Assembly (NCBI GenBank): GCA_002631855.1
Contig: NTLF01000020.1
Span: 124,001-188,000, forward strand
Reading direction: 5' to 3'
Source: Zunongwangia sp. ESRF-bin46
GTDB taxonomy: Bacteria > Bacteroidota > Bacteroidia > Flavobacteriales > Flavobacteriaceae
Length of the DNA stretch: 64,000 nt
Shown: piece after piece, positions 43,913 to 52,752 of the stretch
Layout of the letters: each line of letters begins with the position of its first letter
Numbering within the stretch: the stretch's first letter is position 1
Made by a program: the position numbers and the translations under genes
Notes under the pieces: generated by a model
Seen by the model: the letters and a program-made list of their open reading frames with translations, nothing else
Told to the model about the DNA's origin: nothing
Database searches by the model: none

Positions 43913-44980
43913 TTATAATGTGTTTACGTTGTTAAGGTCTTCAAAAGCCTTTTCCAATCGTTTTTTGAAAGTTAATTCGCCTTCGCGCAACCACTTTCTT
44001 GGGTCGTAATATTTTTTATTGGGCACTTCTTCGCCTTCAGGATTTCCTATTTGTGTTTTTAAATAGTCAATGTTCTTGGTTACGTAATCGCGAACCCCTT
44101 CGTTAAAGGCATATTGTAAATCGGTGTCTATGTTCATTTTAATAACTCCGTAGCCAATTGCTTCTCTTATTTCTTCAACTGTAGAACCGCTTCCACCGTG
44201 AAAAACAAAATCAATAGGGTTGTGGTCAGTGTTAAATTTTTTCTGAACATACTCTTGCGAGTTTTTAAGAATGATCGGAGTTAATTTCACATTTCCTGGC
44301 TTGTAAACGCCGTGAACATTCCCGAAGGCAGCAGCAATTGTGAACTGATCGCTTACTTTCATAAGCTCTTCATACGCATAGGCTACTTCTTCAGGCTGGG
44401 TGTACAGTTTTGAAGAATCTACATCTGTATTGTCAACACCATCTTCTTCACCACCTGTAATACCTAATTCAATTTCGAGCGTCATTCCCATTTTGCTCAT
44501 GCGCTCTAAATATTTTTTTGAAATCTCAATGTTTTCCTCAAGAGGTTCTTCTGAAAGATCAATCATATGCGAGCTGAAAAGTGGCTTTCCTTTTTCTTTA
44601 TAAAATTGCTCTCCAGCATCCAGTAAACCATCAATCCAAGGTAATAATTTTTTTGCAGCGTGATCAGTATGTAAAATAACCGTCGCTCCGTACGCTTCTG
44701 CTAAATCATGAATGTGTTTTGCACCGGCAACACCACCTAAAATAGCGGCTTTTTCGTTTTCGTTGCTCAGTCCTTTACCCGCATTAAAATAAGCACCTCC
44801 GTTAGAAAACTGTATAATTACGGGCGAGTTTAGTGCAGCAGCCGTTTCCATAACGGTATTGATGGTATTGGATCCAACAACATTTACTGCAGGCATAGCA
44901 AAGCCTTTTTCTTTAGCGTATTGGTGTATTTTTTGAACTTCGCGTCCGGTTGCTACTCCGGGCTGGATGGAATGATTCAT
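43913..44980 (-). CDS. fbaA: Fructose-bisphosphate aldolase, class II
   Basis: 355-residue zinc-dependent TIM-barrel aldolase of glycolysis and gluconeogenesis. Metal-site motifs: VILHTDHAAKKLLPW near residue 105 (two ligands), LEIELGITGGEEDGVDN near residue 178, AAFGNVHGVYKPGNV near residue 220 and DFVFHGGSGSTVEEI near residue 260, with NIDTDLQYAFNEG for substrate binding. The length and glycine-rich loop are those of the E. coli FbaA type (class IIA). It has its own promoter and is followed by accD. Confidence 0.96.
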   Translation of the reverse strand: MNHSIQPGVATGREVQKIHQYAKEKGFAMPAVNVVGSNTINTVMETAAALNSPVIIQFSNGGAYFNAGKGLSNENEKAAILGGVAGAKHIHDLAEAYGATVILHTDHAAKKLLPWIDGLLDAGEQFYKEKGKPLFSSHMIDLSEEPLEENIEISKKYLERMSKMGMTLEIELGITGGEEDGVDNTDVDSSKLYTQPEEVAYAYEELMKVSDQFTIAAAFGNVHGVYKPGNVKLTPIILKNSQEYVQKKFNTDHNPIDFVFHGGSGSTVEEIREAIGYGVIKMNIDTDLQYAFNEGVRDYVTKNIDYLKTQIGNPEGEEVPNKKYYDPRKWLREGELTFKKRLEKAFEDLNNVNTL

Positions 44981-44999
44981 AGTTTAAGTTATTTTACCA

Positions 45000-45007
45000 C
45001 AAAAGTA
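45000..45007 (-). promoter_or_regulatory. Candidate -7 element of fbaA-accD
   Basis: TACTTTTG on the minus strand, a full match, 20 bases before the fbaA ATG and after the tamL stop at 45023. Confidence 0.55.
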
Positions 45008-45022
45008 AGAATTTTTAGTGGT

Positions 45023-47578
45023 TTAGAAGGGATAGTTTATACCTATATTATAGACTGCATTTTGAAAATTATAATCTTTAAACCATCGTTCGCCAACTGG
45101 TCTGGCAGGATCGTGTGTTTTAAAGCCTATGTCAAACCTGAGCACAAAAAAACCAAAGTCGTACCGTAGTCCAAAACCAGATGCAACTCCCAGTTCTTTT
45201 AAGTCTTGAATACCTTCAAACTTAAATGCCTCTCTATCTTCATTGTCAAGAACGTTCCAAATATTACCGGCGTCGATAAAGAAGGCTCCTTTAAACGCTC
45301 CTAAAATGGTATAACGGTATTCTAAGTTGAAAGCTAATTTAAAGTTTGCTTCATTAAAATCTAAAATACCACCACTACTTCCAGGGCCTAAGTCATAAGC
45401 ACGCCAACCTCTATTGTCATTAGCGCCACCAGCAAAATAACTTCTTGTAAAGGGTATGCTGTTACTGTTTCCGTATGGTATCGCAATACCCCCAAAAGCC
45501 CTGGCGGCAAGAATATTGTCATCGTTTAGTGCCCAATGTTTTATGTATTCGGTTTCCCCTTTTATGTATTGTGAATAGGCAACCCCCAAGGTTTCGTAAT
45601 TACCGTTTGCATTTTTTTCTTGTCCGGTTGCTCGAGAGGCGAGTGATAAAAAATTACCAGCACTTTCCAGTTTCCATCGTAACCGTGAAAAGTTATTGTC
45701 GTAAATATTTTCGCGGGTGTCACGTGTCCAGGTAAAATTTGAGGCGAAAATAAGGTTGTCTTCCGTAAGTCTAAATTTACGTTCTGCTATACCCAAAACT
45801 TCGTCGTAAATTTCAGAAGAAACTGAGTTGGGAAGACTTCTGTCCAATATATCGTCAATAAATTGATTGGCCTCATCTGGAATACCAAGTTTTGGGTCTC
45901 CGGTAGGATCACCCATAAAGTCATAACCTATCTCTTCAGCAATTTCATTTAATCGGCTATAAGTGTTTTGGTATACGTTAAAATAGTTGTCTGTTCTAAG
46001 GTTACGAACATACTGTACGTTCGCTAAGTTAAATTGATTGGTTCTTATTTTTGAAGGTTTCCAACGGTAATTGAAAATGGCATTTATATTTTGCCTATCA
46101 AGCCCTATGTTGTTTTGTGCACTGAAACCAACACTTATTTCAGTGGTAGGTGACATATATTTTGGAATTATCTTGTCCGTATTTATAGGGAACAAAATTC
46201 TAGGAAACGATAGCTTTACATCTCCACCCACATCTGAAGTGTTAAAAAAACTTCCACCTTTATCTGCTGAAGAACCTACGCTACCACGGCCTGAAATTTC
46301 TAATATTTCAGCACCTCTAAAAACATTTCTAATCTGAAACGTAGAACTAAAACCAATCCCGAATTGTTGAATGGTTGAGGTGTAAGCATCAAAATCGACT
46401 CCTAAATTATATTTCTTCCTTGGTGTGAGTAGGATTGTGGTTATTAGTTTTTTCCCCGTGCTGTCCCTAGGATCTTCTTGATAGCTAATGTTGGGGTATT
46501 TAAAAACCTTTAGGTCGTTTATTTGGTTGTATGTAAGCGTGCGGTCTATATCTTTAAAAATTGAATTTGGTGTTATGGATATAGCATCGGTGATGGCTTT
46601 AGGGTTGAATTTTAATTTATCAAAACTGTACAGCTTATAACCTTCGTATTCAACCGAGTCTGTTGGTGTTTCATTTCTATTTTCGTAGCTAAAATCAGTA
46701 ACGATCCGTATTTCATTTACGGTATGCACTTTAAAGGGCTCTGTGTAGGTGCTGTCACCTTCAGTCACTTCCCTGTTTGGAATTTGATATTTTATATTGG
46801 CTTTATGTCCTGTATTTACAGTATCTGCTTCAAAACCTACATAGTCCTGATCAAAATGAAATAAACCAGAATTTCTAAACTGAATGGTTAGCCTGTCTCG
46901 TTCATCCACAAAATCACTTGCATCGTATTGCTTGCCAGATTTTATAAATGTATTAGCAATAGATTCTTGAAAAAGGGAATCGACCACAGGTGAAGCAATT
47001 TCTTTTGTAATTGAATCTACAAAATAGGCTTGATGCCTCTTAACATTATACGTAATAGTAGCCCGTTTTTTCTTGTTTTCAAGGGGTGTTACTGTGTAAT
47101 CTGCCTCGGTATTAAAGTATCCATAACTAGCATAATAGCGCTCTAAACGTTCTTTAGAGCTTTCACTTTTTTCTTTATCGATAATAACGGGCTCATCTCC
47201 AGATTTTTGCAGCCATTTATTCAGCCCTACATAACTATTGCCAATTTCCTTTACCTGTTTTTCTGAAATAAACTTGATTAACCGCTTTTCTCGATTTGGT
47301 TTTTTGTGTAACCATTTTTGATAAGTAGAATCTGGGTATGGATCAGCCAAATTATAAATATGAAGCCCGAGTGGAATACCTAAAACCGGGATTTTAGGGT
47401 TGGGTTTTTGCTTTAATTGGCTATAAACCCTGTTATCCTTAATTTCTAAGCTATCGACTATAATTTTATTTTCAGTTAACAGAAACTTATCGTCCGGTAC
47501 ACGTTTTACTGCGTTACAGGATAGAAACAGTGCGGTAACTCCTAAAAATAATGCTATTTTTGTGAGGGTTTGGGTCAA
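45023..47578 (-). CDS. tamL: BamA/TamA-family outer-membrane lipoprotein (TamL)
   Basis: About 851 residues if translation starts at TTG 47578, giving the lipoprotein signal TQTLTKIALFLGVTALFLSC with the lipid-accepting Cys after it and VKRVPDDKFLLTENKI. The longer frame from 47632 would begin before the predicted promoter (47600-47607) and was not used. POTRA-like repeats fill the middle (RERLIKFISEKQVKEIGNSY region and KARITYNVKRHQAY-type strands), and the C-terminal Omp85 barrel ends with GFGLRYDFGFFVLRFDIGFKTHDP and YNIGINYPF. A lipid-anchored BamA relative like this is a Bacteroidota feature, thought to work with TamB in outer-membrane assembly. Confidence 0.88.
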   Translation of the reverse strand: MTQTLTKIALFLGVTALFLSCNAVKRVPDDKFLLTENKIIVDSLEIKDNRVYSQLKQKPNPKIPVLGIPLGLHIYNLADPYPDSTYQKWLHKKPNREKRLIKFISEKQVKEIGNSYVGLNKWLQKSGDEPVIIDKEKSESSKERLERYYASYGYFNTEADYTVTPLENKKKRATITYNVKRHQAYFVDSITKEIASPVVDSLFQESIANTFIKSGKQYDASDFVDERDRLTIQFRNSGLFHFDQDYVGFEADTVNTGHKANIKYQIPNREVTEGDSTYTEPFKVHTVNEIRIVTDFSYENRNETPTDSVEYEGYKLYSFDKLKFNPKAITDAISITPNSIFKDIDRTLTYNQINDLKVFKYPNISYQEDPRDSTGKKLITTILLTPRKKYNLGVDFDAYTSTIQQFGIGFSSTFQIRNVFRGAEILEISGRGSVGSSADKGGSFFNTSDVGGDVKLSFPRILFPINTDKIIPKYMSPTTEISVGFSAQNNIGLDRQNINAIFNYRWKPSKIRTNQFNLANVQYVRNLRTDNYFNVYQNTYSRLNEIAEEIGYDFMGDPTGDPKLGIPDEANQFIDDILDRSLPNSVSSEIYDEVLGIAERKFRLTEDNLIFASNFTWTRDTRENIYDNNFSRLRWKLESAGNFLSLASRATGQEKNANGNYETLGVAYSQYIKGETEYIKHWALNDDNILAARAFGGIAIPYGNSNSIPFTRSYFAGGANDNRGWRAYDLGPGSSGGILDFNEANFKLAFNLEYRYTILGAFKGAFFIDAGNIWNVLDNEDREAFKFEGIQDLKELGVASGFGLRYDFGFFVLRFDIGFKTHDPARPVGERWFKDYNFQNAVYNIGINYPF

Positions 47579-47599
47579 GTGTTCAGGTTTACTTAATTT

Positions 47600-47632
47600 C
47601 AAAAATACTATAATTTGGTAAGTAAAGGTCAA
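47600..47632 (-). promoter_or_regulatory. Candidate promoter of tamL
   Basis: On the minus strand TTG at 47630-47632 (-33) and TATTTTTG at 47600-47607 (-7), 22 bases apart. It lies inside the longest tamL frame and overlaps the TTG start of the divergent RNA methyltransferase gene at 47615. Confidence 0.55.
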
Positions 47633-48340
47633 ATAAAGTTAATAACGAGTTTACAGCAAAAAAAGTACCGAGAAAAACACGGACTTTTTGTGGGCGAAGG
47701 TCCTAAAGTTATTTCAGAATTAAAACAAGAAAACCTAAAGATTCATTCTTTTTTCTCTGTAAATGAACATGAAATTACTTCTGAACATGATTTTCACGTT
47801 ACGCAAGCAGAGCTTCAGAAAATAAGCTTTTTAAAAACGGCAAATACATCATTAGCTATTTTTGAAATTCCTGAACCAAAACCTATCGAAACAAATGGCT
47901 TGACCATTGCACTCGATGCAATACGTGACCCAGGAAATTTGGGTACAATTATAAGGTTGTGCGATTGGTTTGGTGTAAAACAATTGATTTGCTCAACTGA
48001 TACTACAGATTGCTACAACCCAAAAGTTGTACAGGCGACGATGGGATCACTCGCTCGCGTTGCCATTAGATATATAGACATAGAAAACTATCTGAAAGAA
48101 ACTTCATTGCCCATTTACGGTGCTTTTATGGATGGAGAAAATGTGTACAAGAAGAAACTTTCACAAGATGCAATTGTCGTAATGGGAAATGAGGCGAATG
48201 GTGTTTCAGAAACTATTGAGAAGTTAATTACAAAGAAAATAACCATCCCACAGTTTGGTAATCAAACAACTGAAAGCTTAAACGTAGCAACGGCAACCGC
48301 AATTTTGTTAAGCGAAGCTCGGCGTTCTACTGAAATGTAA
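47615..48340 (+). CDS. SpoU/TrmH-family RNA 2'-O-methyltransferase
   Basis: 241 residues, starting at TTG 47615 (VSKGQIKLITSLQQKKYREK), since no ATG or GTG is closer. The N-terminal RNA-binding part (KHGLFVGEGPKVISEL) resembles the substrate-binding domain of TrmH/RlmB-type proteins. The C-terminal SPOUT knot has LDAIRDPGNLGTIIRLCDWFG, MGNEANGVSETI and IPQFGNQTTESLNVATATAI, the three SpoU motifs with the Arg, Glu and Ser/Asn residues of the SAM knot. The exact rRNA or tRNA target is unknown. Its 3' end overlaps porT by 14 bases on the other strand. Confidence 0.9.
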   Translation: MVSKGQIKLITSLQQKKYREKHGLFVGEGPKVISELKQENLKIHSFFSVNEHEITSEHDFHVTQAELQKISFLKTANTSLAIFEIPEPKPIETNGLTIALDAIRDPGNLGTIIRLCDWFGVKQLICSTDTTDCYNPKVVQATMGSLARVAIRYIDIENYLKETSLPIYGAFMDGENVYKKKLSQDAIVVMGNEANGVSETIEKLITKKITIPQFGNQTTESLNVATATAILLSEARRSTEM

Positions 48341-49034
48341 AATTGATAAAAATACCTCGTGTGGACATCTGGCTTATGTTTCCGGTCCAAGGACTGTTTG
48401 GGTCTACATCCGGCACCAACTCATCGCTGGTAGCGAACACCCCTCGAATAGATGGTGTGAACTTAAAATAGTACAGGTAAAAATCGATACCGAAACCTAT
48501 TTCGTAATAGCTGGTGCTTTTTGTCATTCTAAACTCCCCAGCGGAATTGTCCTGCGGATTGTCTTGATTACTTGATAGGTTTAAAGAAGTAGAAATACCA
48601 CCTACAATAAAAGGTTTAAAGTTGTTTAGCCTCTTAGTGGATATTTTTAAAAGCAAGGGAACATGAATATAGGTAGATTTTACTTCACGAAGAATATCTT
48701 TTTCTTCTTCAAAACCAGGAAAACGTAGATTACGTTGTGCGTAATATAGACCAGGTTCTAGCCGTAAATTCACATAATTATTTACACGCAAGTCACCAAC
48801 TAACCCTACATTAAAGCCAACATCGCCTTCTACAAGAATGTCTGTTCTGTCGTTGGGGTTTTCGTTTTCATATTCGAATTTAAAATCATAACTGTTAAAC
48901 CCTAAAAAATATCCCCAAGTAAGAAAACGCTGGTCAAATGTTTCTCGGTTTGCCAGTCGTTCTTTATTAAAAAGCTGTGCTTGAGCGCTTTCTGCGAATA
49001 GTAATATGGCAAGTACAAAAAATAATTTCTTCAT
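48327..49034 (-). CDS. porT: Type IX secretion outer-membrane beta-barrel protein PorT
   Basis: 235 residues with signal peptide MKKLFFVLAILLFAESAQAQ, then an eight-strand-type barrel (FLTWGYFLGFNSYDFKFEYE, VGLVGDLRVNNYVNLRLEPG, HVPLLLKISTKRLNNFKPFI, YEIGFGIDFYLYYFKFTPSI). The start and the adjacent menG gene (3 bases away) match the porT-ubiE order seen in Flavobacteriia. PorT is required for export through the type IX system and for gliding (SprT in Flavobacterium); its exact role is not settled. Confidence 0.9.
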   Translation of the reverse strand: MKKLFFVLAILLFAESAQAQLFNKERLANRETFDQRFLTWGYFLGFNSYDFKFEYENENPNDRTDILVEGDVGFNVGLVGDLRVNNYVNLRLEPGLYYAQRNLRFPGFEEEKDILREVKSTYIHVPLLLKISTKRLNNFKPFIVGGISTSLNLSSNQDNPQDNSAGEFRMTKSTSYYEIGFGIDFYLYYFKFTPSIRGVFATSDELVPDVDPNSPWTGNISQMSTRGIFINFTFQ

Positions 49035-49036
49035 AT

Positions 49037-49768
49037 TTATTTAGTAGCTATATATATGGTGGCTACGCCAAATGTTTGCGGTTTGTTTTTCACTTCTATA
49101 AACCCAATTTTCCGTAAAATATTGTTGAGGGCTTCTCCATGGGGGAAAACTGAAGCACTTTCACTTAAATATTTGTACGCCACTTTATCTTTTGAAAATA
49201 TACTCCCAATAACTGGTAAAATTCCTTTGGCGTATATGGAATATCCTTGTTTAAAAGGGAACTTAGTAGGTACTGAAGTTTCCAAAATAACGAAAATGCC
49301 ACCGTTTTTCAAAACCCGTAAAATTTCAGACAGTCCTTTTTCTAAATTTTCAAAATTTCGAATTCCGAAAGAAACAGTAATTGCATCGAACGAGTTATCT
49401 TCAAAAGGCAACGCTTCAGAATCACCTTTTACAAATTCAACTGTATTTTCAATTTCTTTTGCCTTTTCACGTGCAACAGAAAGCATCCCTTCTGAAAGGT
49501 CTAGCCCAATAATTTTAGAAGCTTGTGTGTTTTGGGCAAATTGTAAAGCAAGGTCTCCTGTACCGGTTGCGATATCCAGAATAGAATCCGGTTTGGTTTC
49601 GGCAACCATTTTAATAACCTTCTTTCTCCATTTAATATCAGTTCCTAATGAGATAACGCGGTTTAAGCCGTCATATTCACCTGAAATGGTATCAAACATT
49701 TTTTCTACCTGCTGCTTTTTGTTTTCAGCAGAATCTTTATAAGGCGTTACTTTTTTTTCTGAAGTCAT
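49037..49768 (-). CDS. ubiE: Demethylmenaquinone methyltransferase MenG/UbiE
   Basis: About 243 residues from ATG 49768 (MTSEKKVTPYKDSAENKKQQ); the longer frame from 49834 is rejected because it starts before the TAGTTTTG promoter element at 49777-49784. SAM-binding and family motifs: VEKMFDTISGEYDGLNRVISLG, ILDIATGTGDLALQFA near residue 60, GLDLSEGMLSVAREKA and DAITVSFGIRNFENLEKG near residue 120. It makes menaquinone (and ubiquinone in other groups) by C-methylation. Menaquinone is the expected quinone in Bacteroidota. Confidence 0.93.
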   Translation of the reverse strand: MTSEKKVTPYKDSAENKKQQVEKMFDTISGEYDGLNRVISLGTDIKWRKKVIKMVAETKPDSILDIATGTGDLALQFAQNTQASKIIGLDLSEGMLSVAREKAKEIENTVEFVKGDSEALPFEDNSFDAITVSFGIRNFENLEKGLSEILRVLKNGGIFVILETSVPTKFPFKQGYSIYAKGILPVIGSIFSKDKVAYKYLSESASVFPHGEALNNILRKIGFIEVKNKPQTFGVATIYIATK

Positions 49769-49776
49769 AGCGGGAG

Positions 49777-49805
49777 CAAAACTACGTTTTTTTTGGTATT
49801 TGCAA
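49777..49805 (-). promoter_or_regulatory. Candidate promoter of ubiE-porT
   Basis: On the minus strand TTG at 49803-49805 (-33) and TAGTTTTG at 49777-49784 (-7), 18 bases apart. It predicts a leader of only a few bases before ATG 49768. Confidence 0.6.
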
Positions 49806-49864
49806 GTAACTCTTTCAGTAAAAGAGATTAACAAATAGGTGTCTATAACTAATTTTAAATTATA

Positions 49865-49872
49865 TAACTTTG
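49865..49872 (+). promoter_or_regulatory. Candidate -7 element of trkA-trkH
   Basis: TAACTTTG, a full TAnnTTTG match, 25 bases before the trkA ATG. Back to back with the ubiE promoter. Confidence 0.6.
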
Positions 49873-49896
49873 CAGCACTTATTTTAGAAGATATTT

Positions 49897-51246
49897 ATGA
49901 AGATTATTATTGCCGGTGCCGGTGAAGTGGGATTTCATTTAGCAAAACTTCTATCCTTCGAATCTCAGGATATAACGCTTATAGATACCAATAAAGAATC
50001 ATTAACTTACGCAGACACCCATTTGGATATTCGTGTTGTTAAGGGGGATGCTACGTCTATTTCAGTTTTAAAGGATTCAAAAATTGACTCTACAGATTTA
50101 GTTATAGCTGTTACTTCTAGCGAAACAACAAATATTACAGTATGTGTATTGGCTAAACAGCTTGGGGCAAAACGGACAGTAGCCCGAATTTCCAATACGG
50201 AATTTATAGAAAAAAAGGAAGAAGTCGGTTTCACGCGGTTTGGTATTGACGAACTTATTTCGCCAGAATCACTTGCTGCTAGTGAAATTGCATTACTGTT
50301 AAACCAAAGTGCATTTAACGACACCTATGAGTTTGAAGATGGCGCGCTAACCATGATTGGATTAAATCTTTCTCGTACAGCAGCATTTGTAGGGAAAACA
50401 GTTAAAGAAGTGGGAGAGAAGTTCCCTGATTTGGAATACGTACCATTGGCTATACAACGCTTTGGAACCCAATATACACTTATACCACGTGGTGACACAC
50501 AATTTAAAGAAGGAGATCAAGTATATTTTACAACTACCGAAAAAGGGGTTGATGAAATTTTTCAACTTACTGGAAAAGTAAGAGAAGATATTAAAAATGT
50601 AATGATCCTTGGCGGAAGTAAAATTGGTTACAAAACCGCACGTGATCTTTGTAAAAGTAGCTTTAGGGTAAAGTTAATTGAAAGTAGTAAGGACAAAGCT
50701 TTTGAAATTGCCGATGATATCCCAAATTGCCTTGTTATTAATGGAGATGGACGTAATGTAGATTTACTTCAAGAAGAATCTATCAACGAAATGGACGCTT
50801 TTATATCTGTTACCGGAAATAGCGAAACCAATATCATGTCTTGTTTAGTGGCAAAATCTAAAGGGGTTAAAAAGACCATTGCTTTGGTCGAGAATATGGA
50901 CTACTTTCAGTTGTCGCAGTCTATTGGTATTGATACTTTGATTAATAAAAAGTTACTGGCGGCGAACAATATTTTTAGGTATGTGCGTAAAGGTGAAGTC
51001 GTGGCCATGACCAAGTTAAATAATATGAACGCAGAGTTGCTTGAGTTTAAAGTTACTTCATCTTCAAAAGTATGCGACAAAAAAATTAAAGATATAGACT
51101 TGCCCAGATCTGCCGTAATAGGCGGAGTAATTAGAGACGACGAAGGTTTAATTGCATTGGGTGACTTCAAAATTAAAAATGGTGACCATATTGTAATATG
51201 TTGTTTACCACAATCCATTACTAAGGTTGAAAAACTCTTTGTATAA
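49897..51246 (+). CDS. trkA: Trk K+ uptake system NAD-binding subunit TrkA
   Basis: 449 residues with two RCK units, each an N (Rossmann) and a C domain: IIIAGAGEVGFHLAKLLSFE at residue 2, VKGDATSISVLKDSKIDSTDL, then the second VMILGGSKIGYKTARDLCKS near residue 236 with VINGDGRNVDLLQEESI. TrkA_C domains follow each (LIPRGDTQFKEGDQVYF, IALGDFKIKNGDHIVICC). It controls the TrkH channel by nucleotide binding. Its stop overlaps trkH by one base (ATGA-type coupling at 51246). Confidence 0.95.
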   Translation: MKIIIAGAGEVGFHLAKLLSFESQDITLIDTNKESLTYADTHLDIRVVKGDATSISVLKDSKIDSTDLVIAVTSSETTNITVCVLAKQLGAKRTVARISNTEFIEKKEEVGFTRFGIDELISPESLAASEIALLLNQSAFNDTYEFEDGALTMIGLNLSRTAAFVGKTVKEVGEKFPDLEYVPLAIQRFGTQYTLIPRGDTQFKEGDQVYFTTTEKGVDEIFQLTGKVREDIKNVMILGGSKIGYKTARDLCKSSFRVKLIESSKDKAFEIADDIPNCLVINGDGRNVDLLQEESINEMDAFISVTGNSETNIMSCLVAKSKGVKKTIALVENMDYFQLSQSIGIDTLINKKLLAANNIFRYVRKGEVVAMTKLNNMNAELLEFKVTSSSKVCDKKIKDIDLPRSAVIGGVIRDDEGLIALGDFKIKNGDHIVICCLPQSITKVEKLFV

Positions 51247-52751
51247 TGAGATCCTTATCCAGGCTTAATTTAAAAATAATATTCCACCTTCTAGGTTTGT
51301 TGTTGGTGGTAAATGCAGGTTTTATGTTTTTATCTGCATTAGTTAGTTATTTTTATAAAGATGGAGTAGTCATAGATATGTTTTATGCAGGCTTCATTAC
51401 CCTGGTAATTGGAGGAACTGCATTTTTAGTGACGAGAAACCATCGAAAAGAAATTCAAAAAAGGGAGGGCTATCTTATTGTTACCTTAGGATGGATCTCT
51501 ATGTCATTAATAGGAACCTTACCTTATTTTATTACAGGTGCTATACCTGGCTTTACCAATGCTTTTTTTGAAACCATGAGTGGTTACACCACTACAGGAG
51601 CCTCTATTTTAAGCGATATTGAAAGTTTACCTGAGGGGGTCCTTTTTTGGCGTAGCATCACACATTGGATTGGAGGTATGGGTATTATCGTTTTAGCAAT
51701 TGCTATTCTTCCATTATTAGGAATAGGAGGGATGCAGTTATTTTCTGCCGAAGCACCTGGGCCTGGAGGTGATAAATTACATCCTAGAATAGCCGATACA
51801 GCAAAACGTTTATGGGTTATTTATGTGGCATATACGCTTGTTGAAACATTGCTTTTAAAGTTGGCAGGAATGAGTTTTTTCGATGCAATAAACCATTCGT
51901 TAAGTACATTAAGTACCGGTGGATTTTCAACAAAAAATGCGAGTATTGCTTATTGGAATGACCAGCCTATTATTCAATATATTATTGCCTTTTTCATGTT
52001 TTTGGCAGGCACAAATTTTGTACTAAGCTACTTTGCTTTTAAAACAAATTTTTCAAAAGTATTACAAGACGATGAGTTTAAATGGTATTGCTACTGTATA
52101 CTTTCATTTAGTGTAATTGCCGCATTGCTAGTATACTTTAAGGCAGACTTTTCATTGTCTACAGTAGATCATCCAATGGTTTGGGGTAGGTTAGAAAGTG
52201 CTTTTCGGCATGGTGTATTTCAAGTATTAGCAATTGTAACAACTACTGGTTTTGTAACTGCCGATTATACTGCTTGGACTACCTTTTTGACAGTTTTCTT
52301 TTTTGGTTTAATGTTTTTAGGCGGATCTGCTGGTTCTACGGCAGGTGGTATTAAAATTGTTCGCCATTTAATAATGATAAAAAACGGTATTTTAGAATTT
52401 AAACGAACCTTGCATCCTAATGCAATTTTACCAGTCCGTTATAAAAATAAAGCTGTAAGTCAACCTATTGTTTATAATATTTTAGGTTTTTTTATCCTCT
52501 ATATGCTTTCGTTTATAATGGGAGTTTTGGTCTTTTCTTGGTTGGGGCTAGACTTTAAAACTGCCTTAGGCGGAGCTGCTTCTACATTAGGGAATGTTGG
52601 TCCAGCATTAGGAGATTTAGGGCCTGTAAATAATTATGGAGCTTTGCCTGCAGCCGCTAAATGGTGGGCGTCGTTTTTAATGTTAATAGGGCGTTTAGAG
52701 CTTTTTACAGTGTTGATATTATTAACGCCTTTCTTCTGGAGGAACCGATAA
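51246..52751 (+). CDS. trkH: K+ uptake channel TrkH
   Basis: 501 residues, multi-pass membrane protein of the TrkH/KtrB superfamily. The selectivity-filter turns are visible: SGYTTTGASIL near residue 116, STLSTGGFSTK near residue 219, TTTGFVTAD near residue 333 and STLGNVGPALG near residue 450, giving one glycine per repeat. The segment GGSAGSTAGGIKIVRH near residue 365 is also typical. With TrkA it imports K+. The gene ends 1 base before the purT stop on the opposite strand, so the two genes converge end to end. Confidence 0.95.
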   Translation: MRSLSRLNLKIIFHLLGLLLVVNAGFMFLSALVSYFYKDGVVIDMFYAGFITLVIGGTAFLVTRNHRKEIQKREGYLIVTLGWISMSLIGTLPYFITGAIPGFTNAFFETMSGYTTTGASILSDIESLPEGVLFWRSITHWIGGMGIIVLAIAILPLLGIGGMQLFSAEAPGPGGDKLHPRIADTAKRLWVIYVAYTLVETLLLKLAGMSFFDAINHSLSTLSTGGFSTKNASIAYWNDQPIIQYIIAFFMFLAGTNFVLSYFAFKTNFSKVLQDDEFKWYCYCILSFSVIAALLVYFKADFSLSTVDHPMVWGRLESAFRHGVFQVLAIVTTTGFVTADYTAWTTFLTVFFFGLMFLGGSAGSTAGGIKIVRHLIMIKNGILEFKRTLHPNAILPVRYKNKAVSQPIVYNILGFFILYMLSFIMGVLVFSWLGLDFKTALGGAASTLGNVGPALGDLGPVNNYGALPAAAKWWASFLMLIGRLELFTVLILLTPFFWRNR

Positions 52752-52752
52752 G

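Noticed and set aside
47579-47632. Long form of tamL starting at 47632
   Set aside because: Codons precede the predicted promoter and shift the lipoprotein signal too far inside.
49056-49742. 228-codon plus-strand frame opposite ubiE
   Set aside because: It is a shadow of ubiE; the ubiE frame has all methyltransferase motifs and the plus frame has none.
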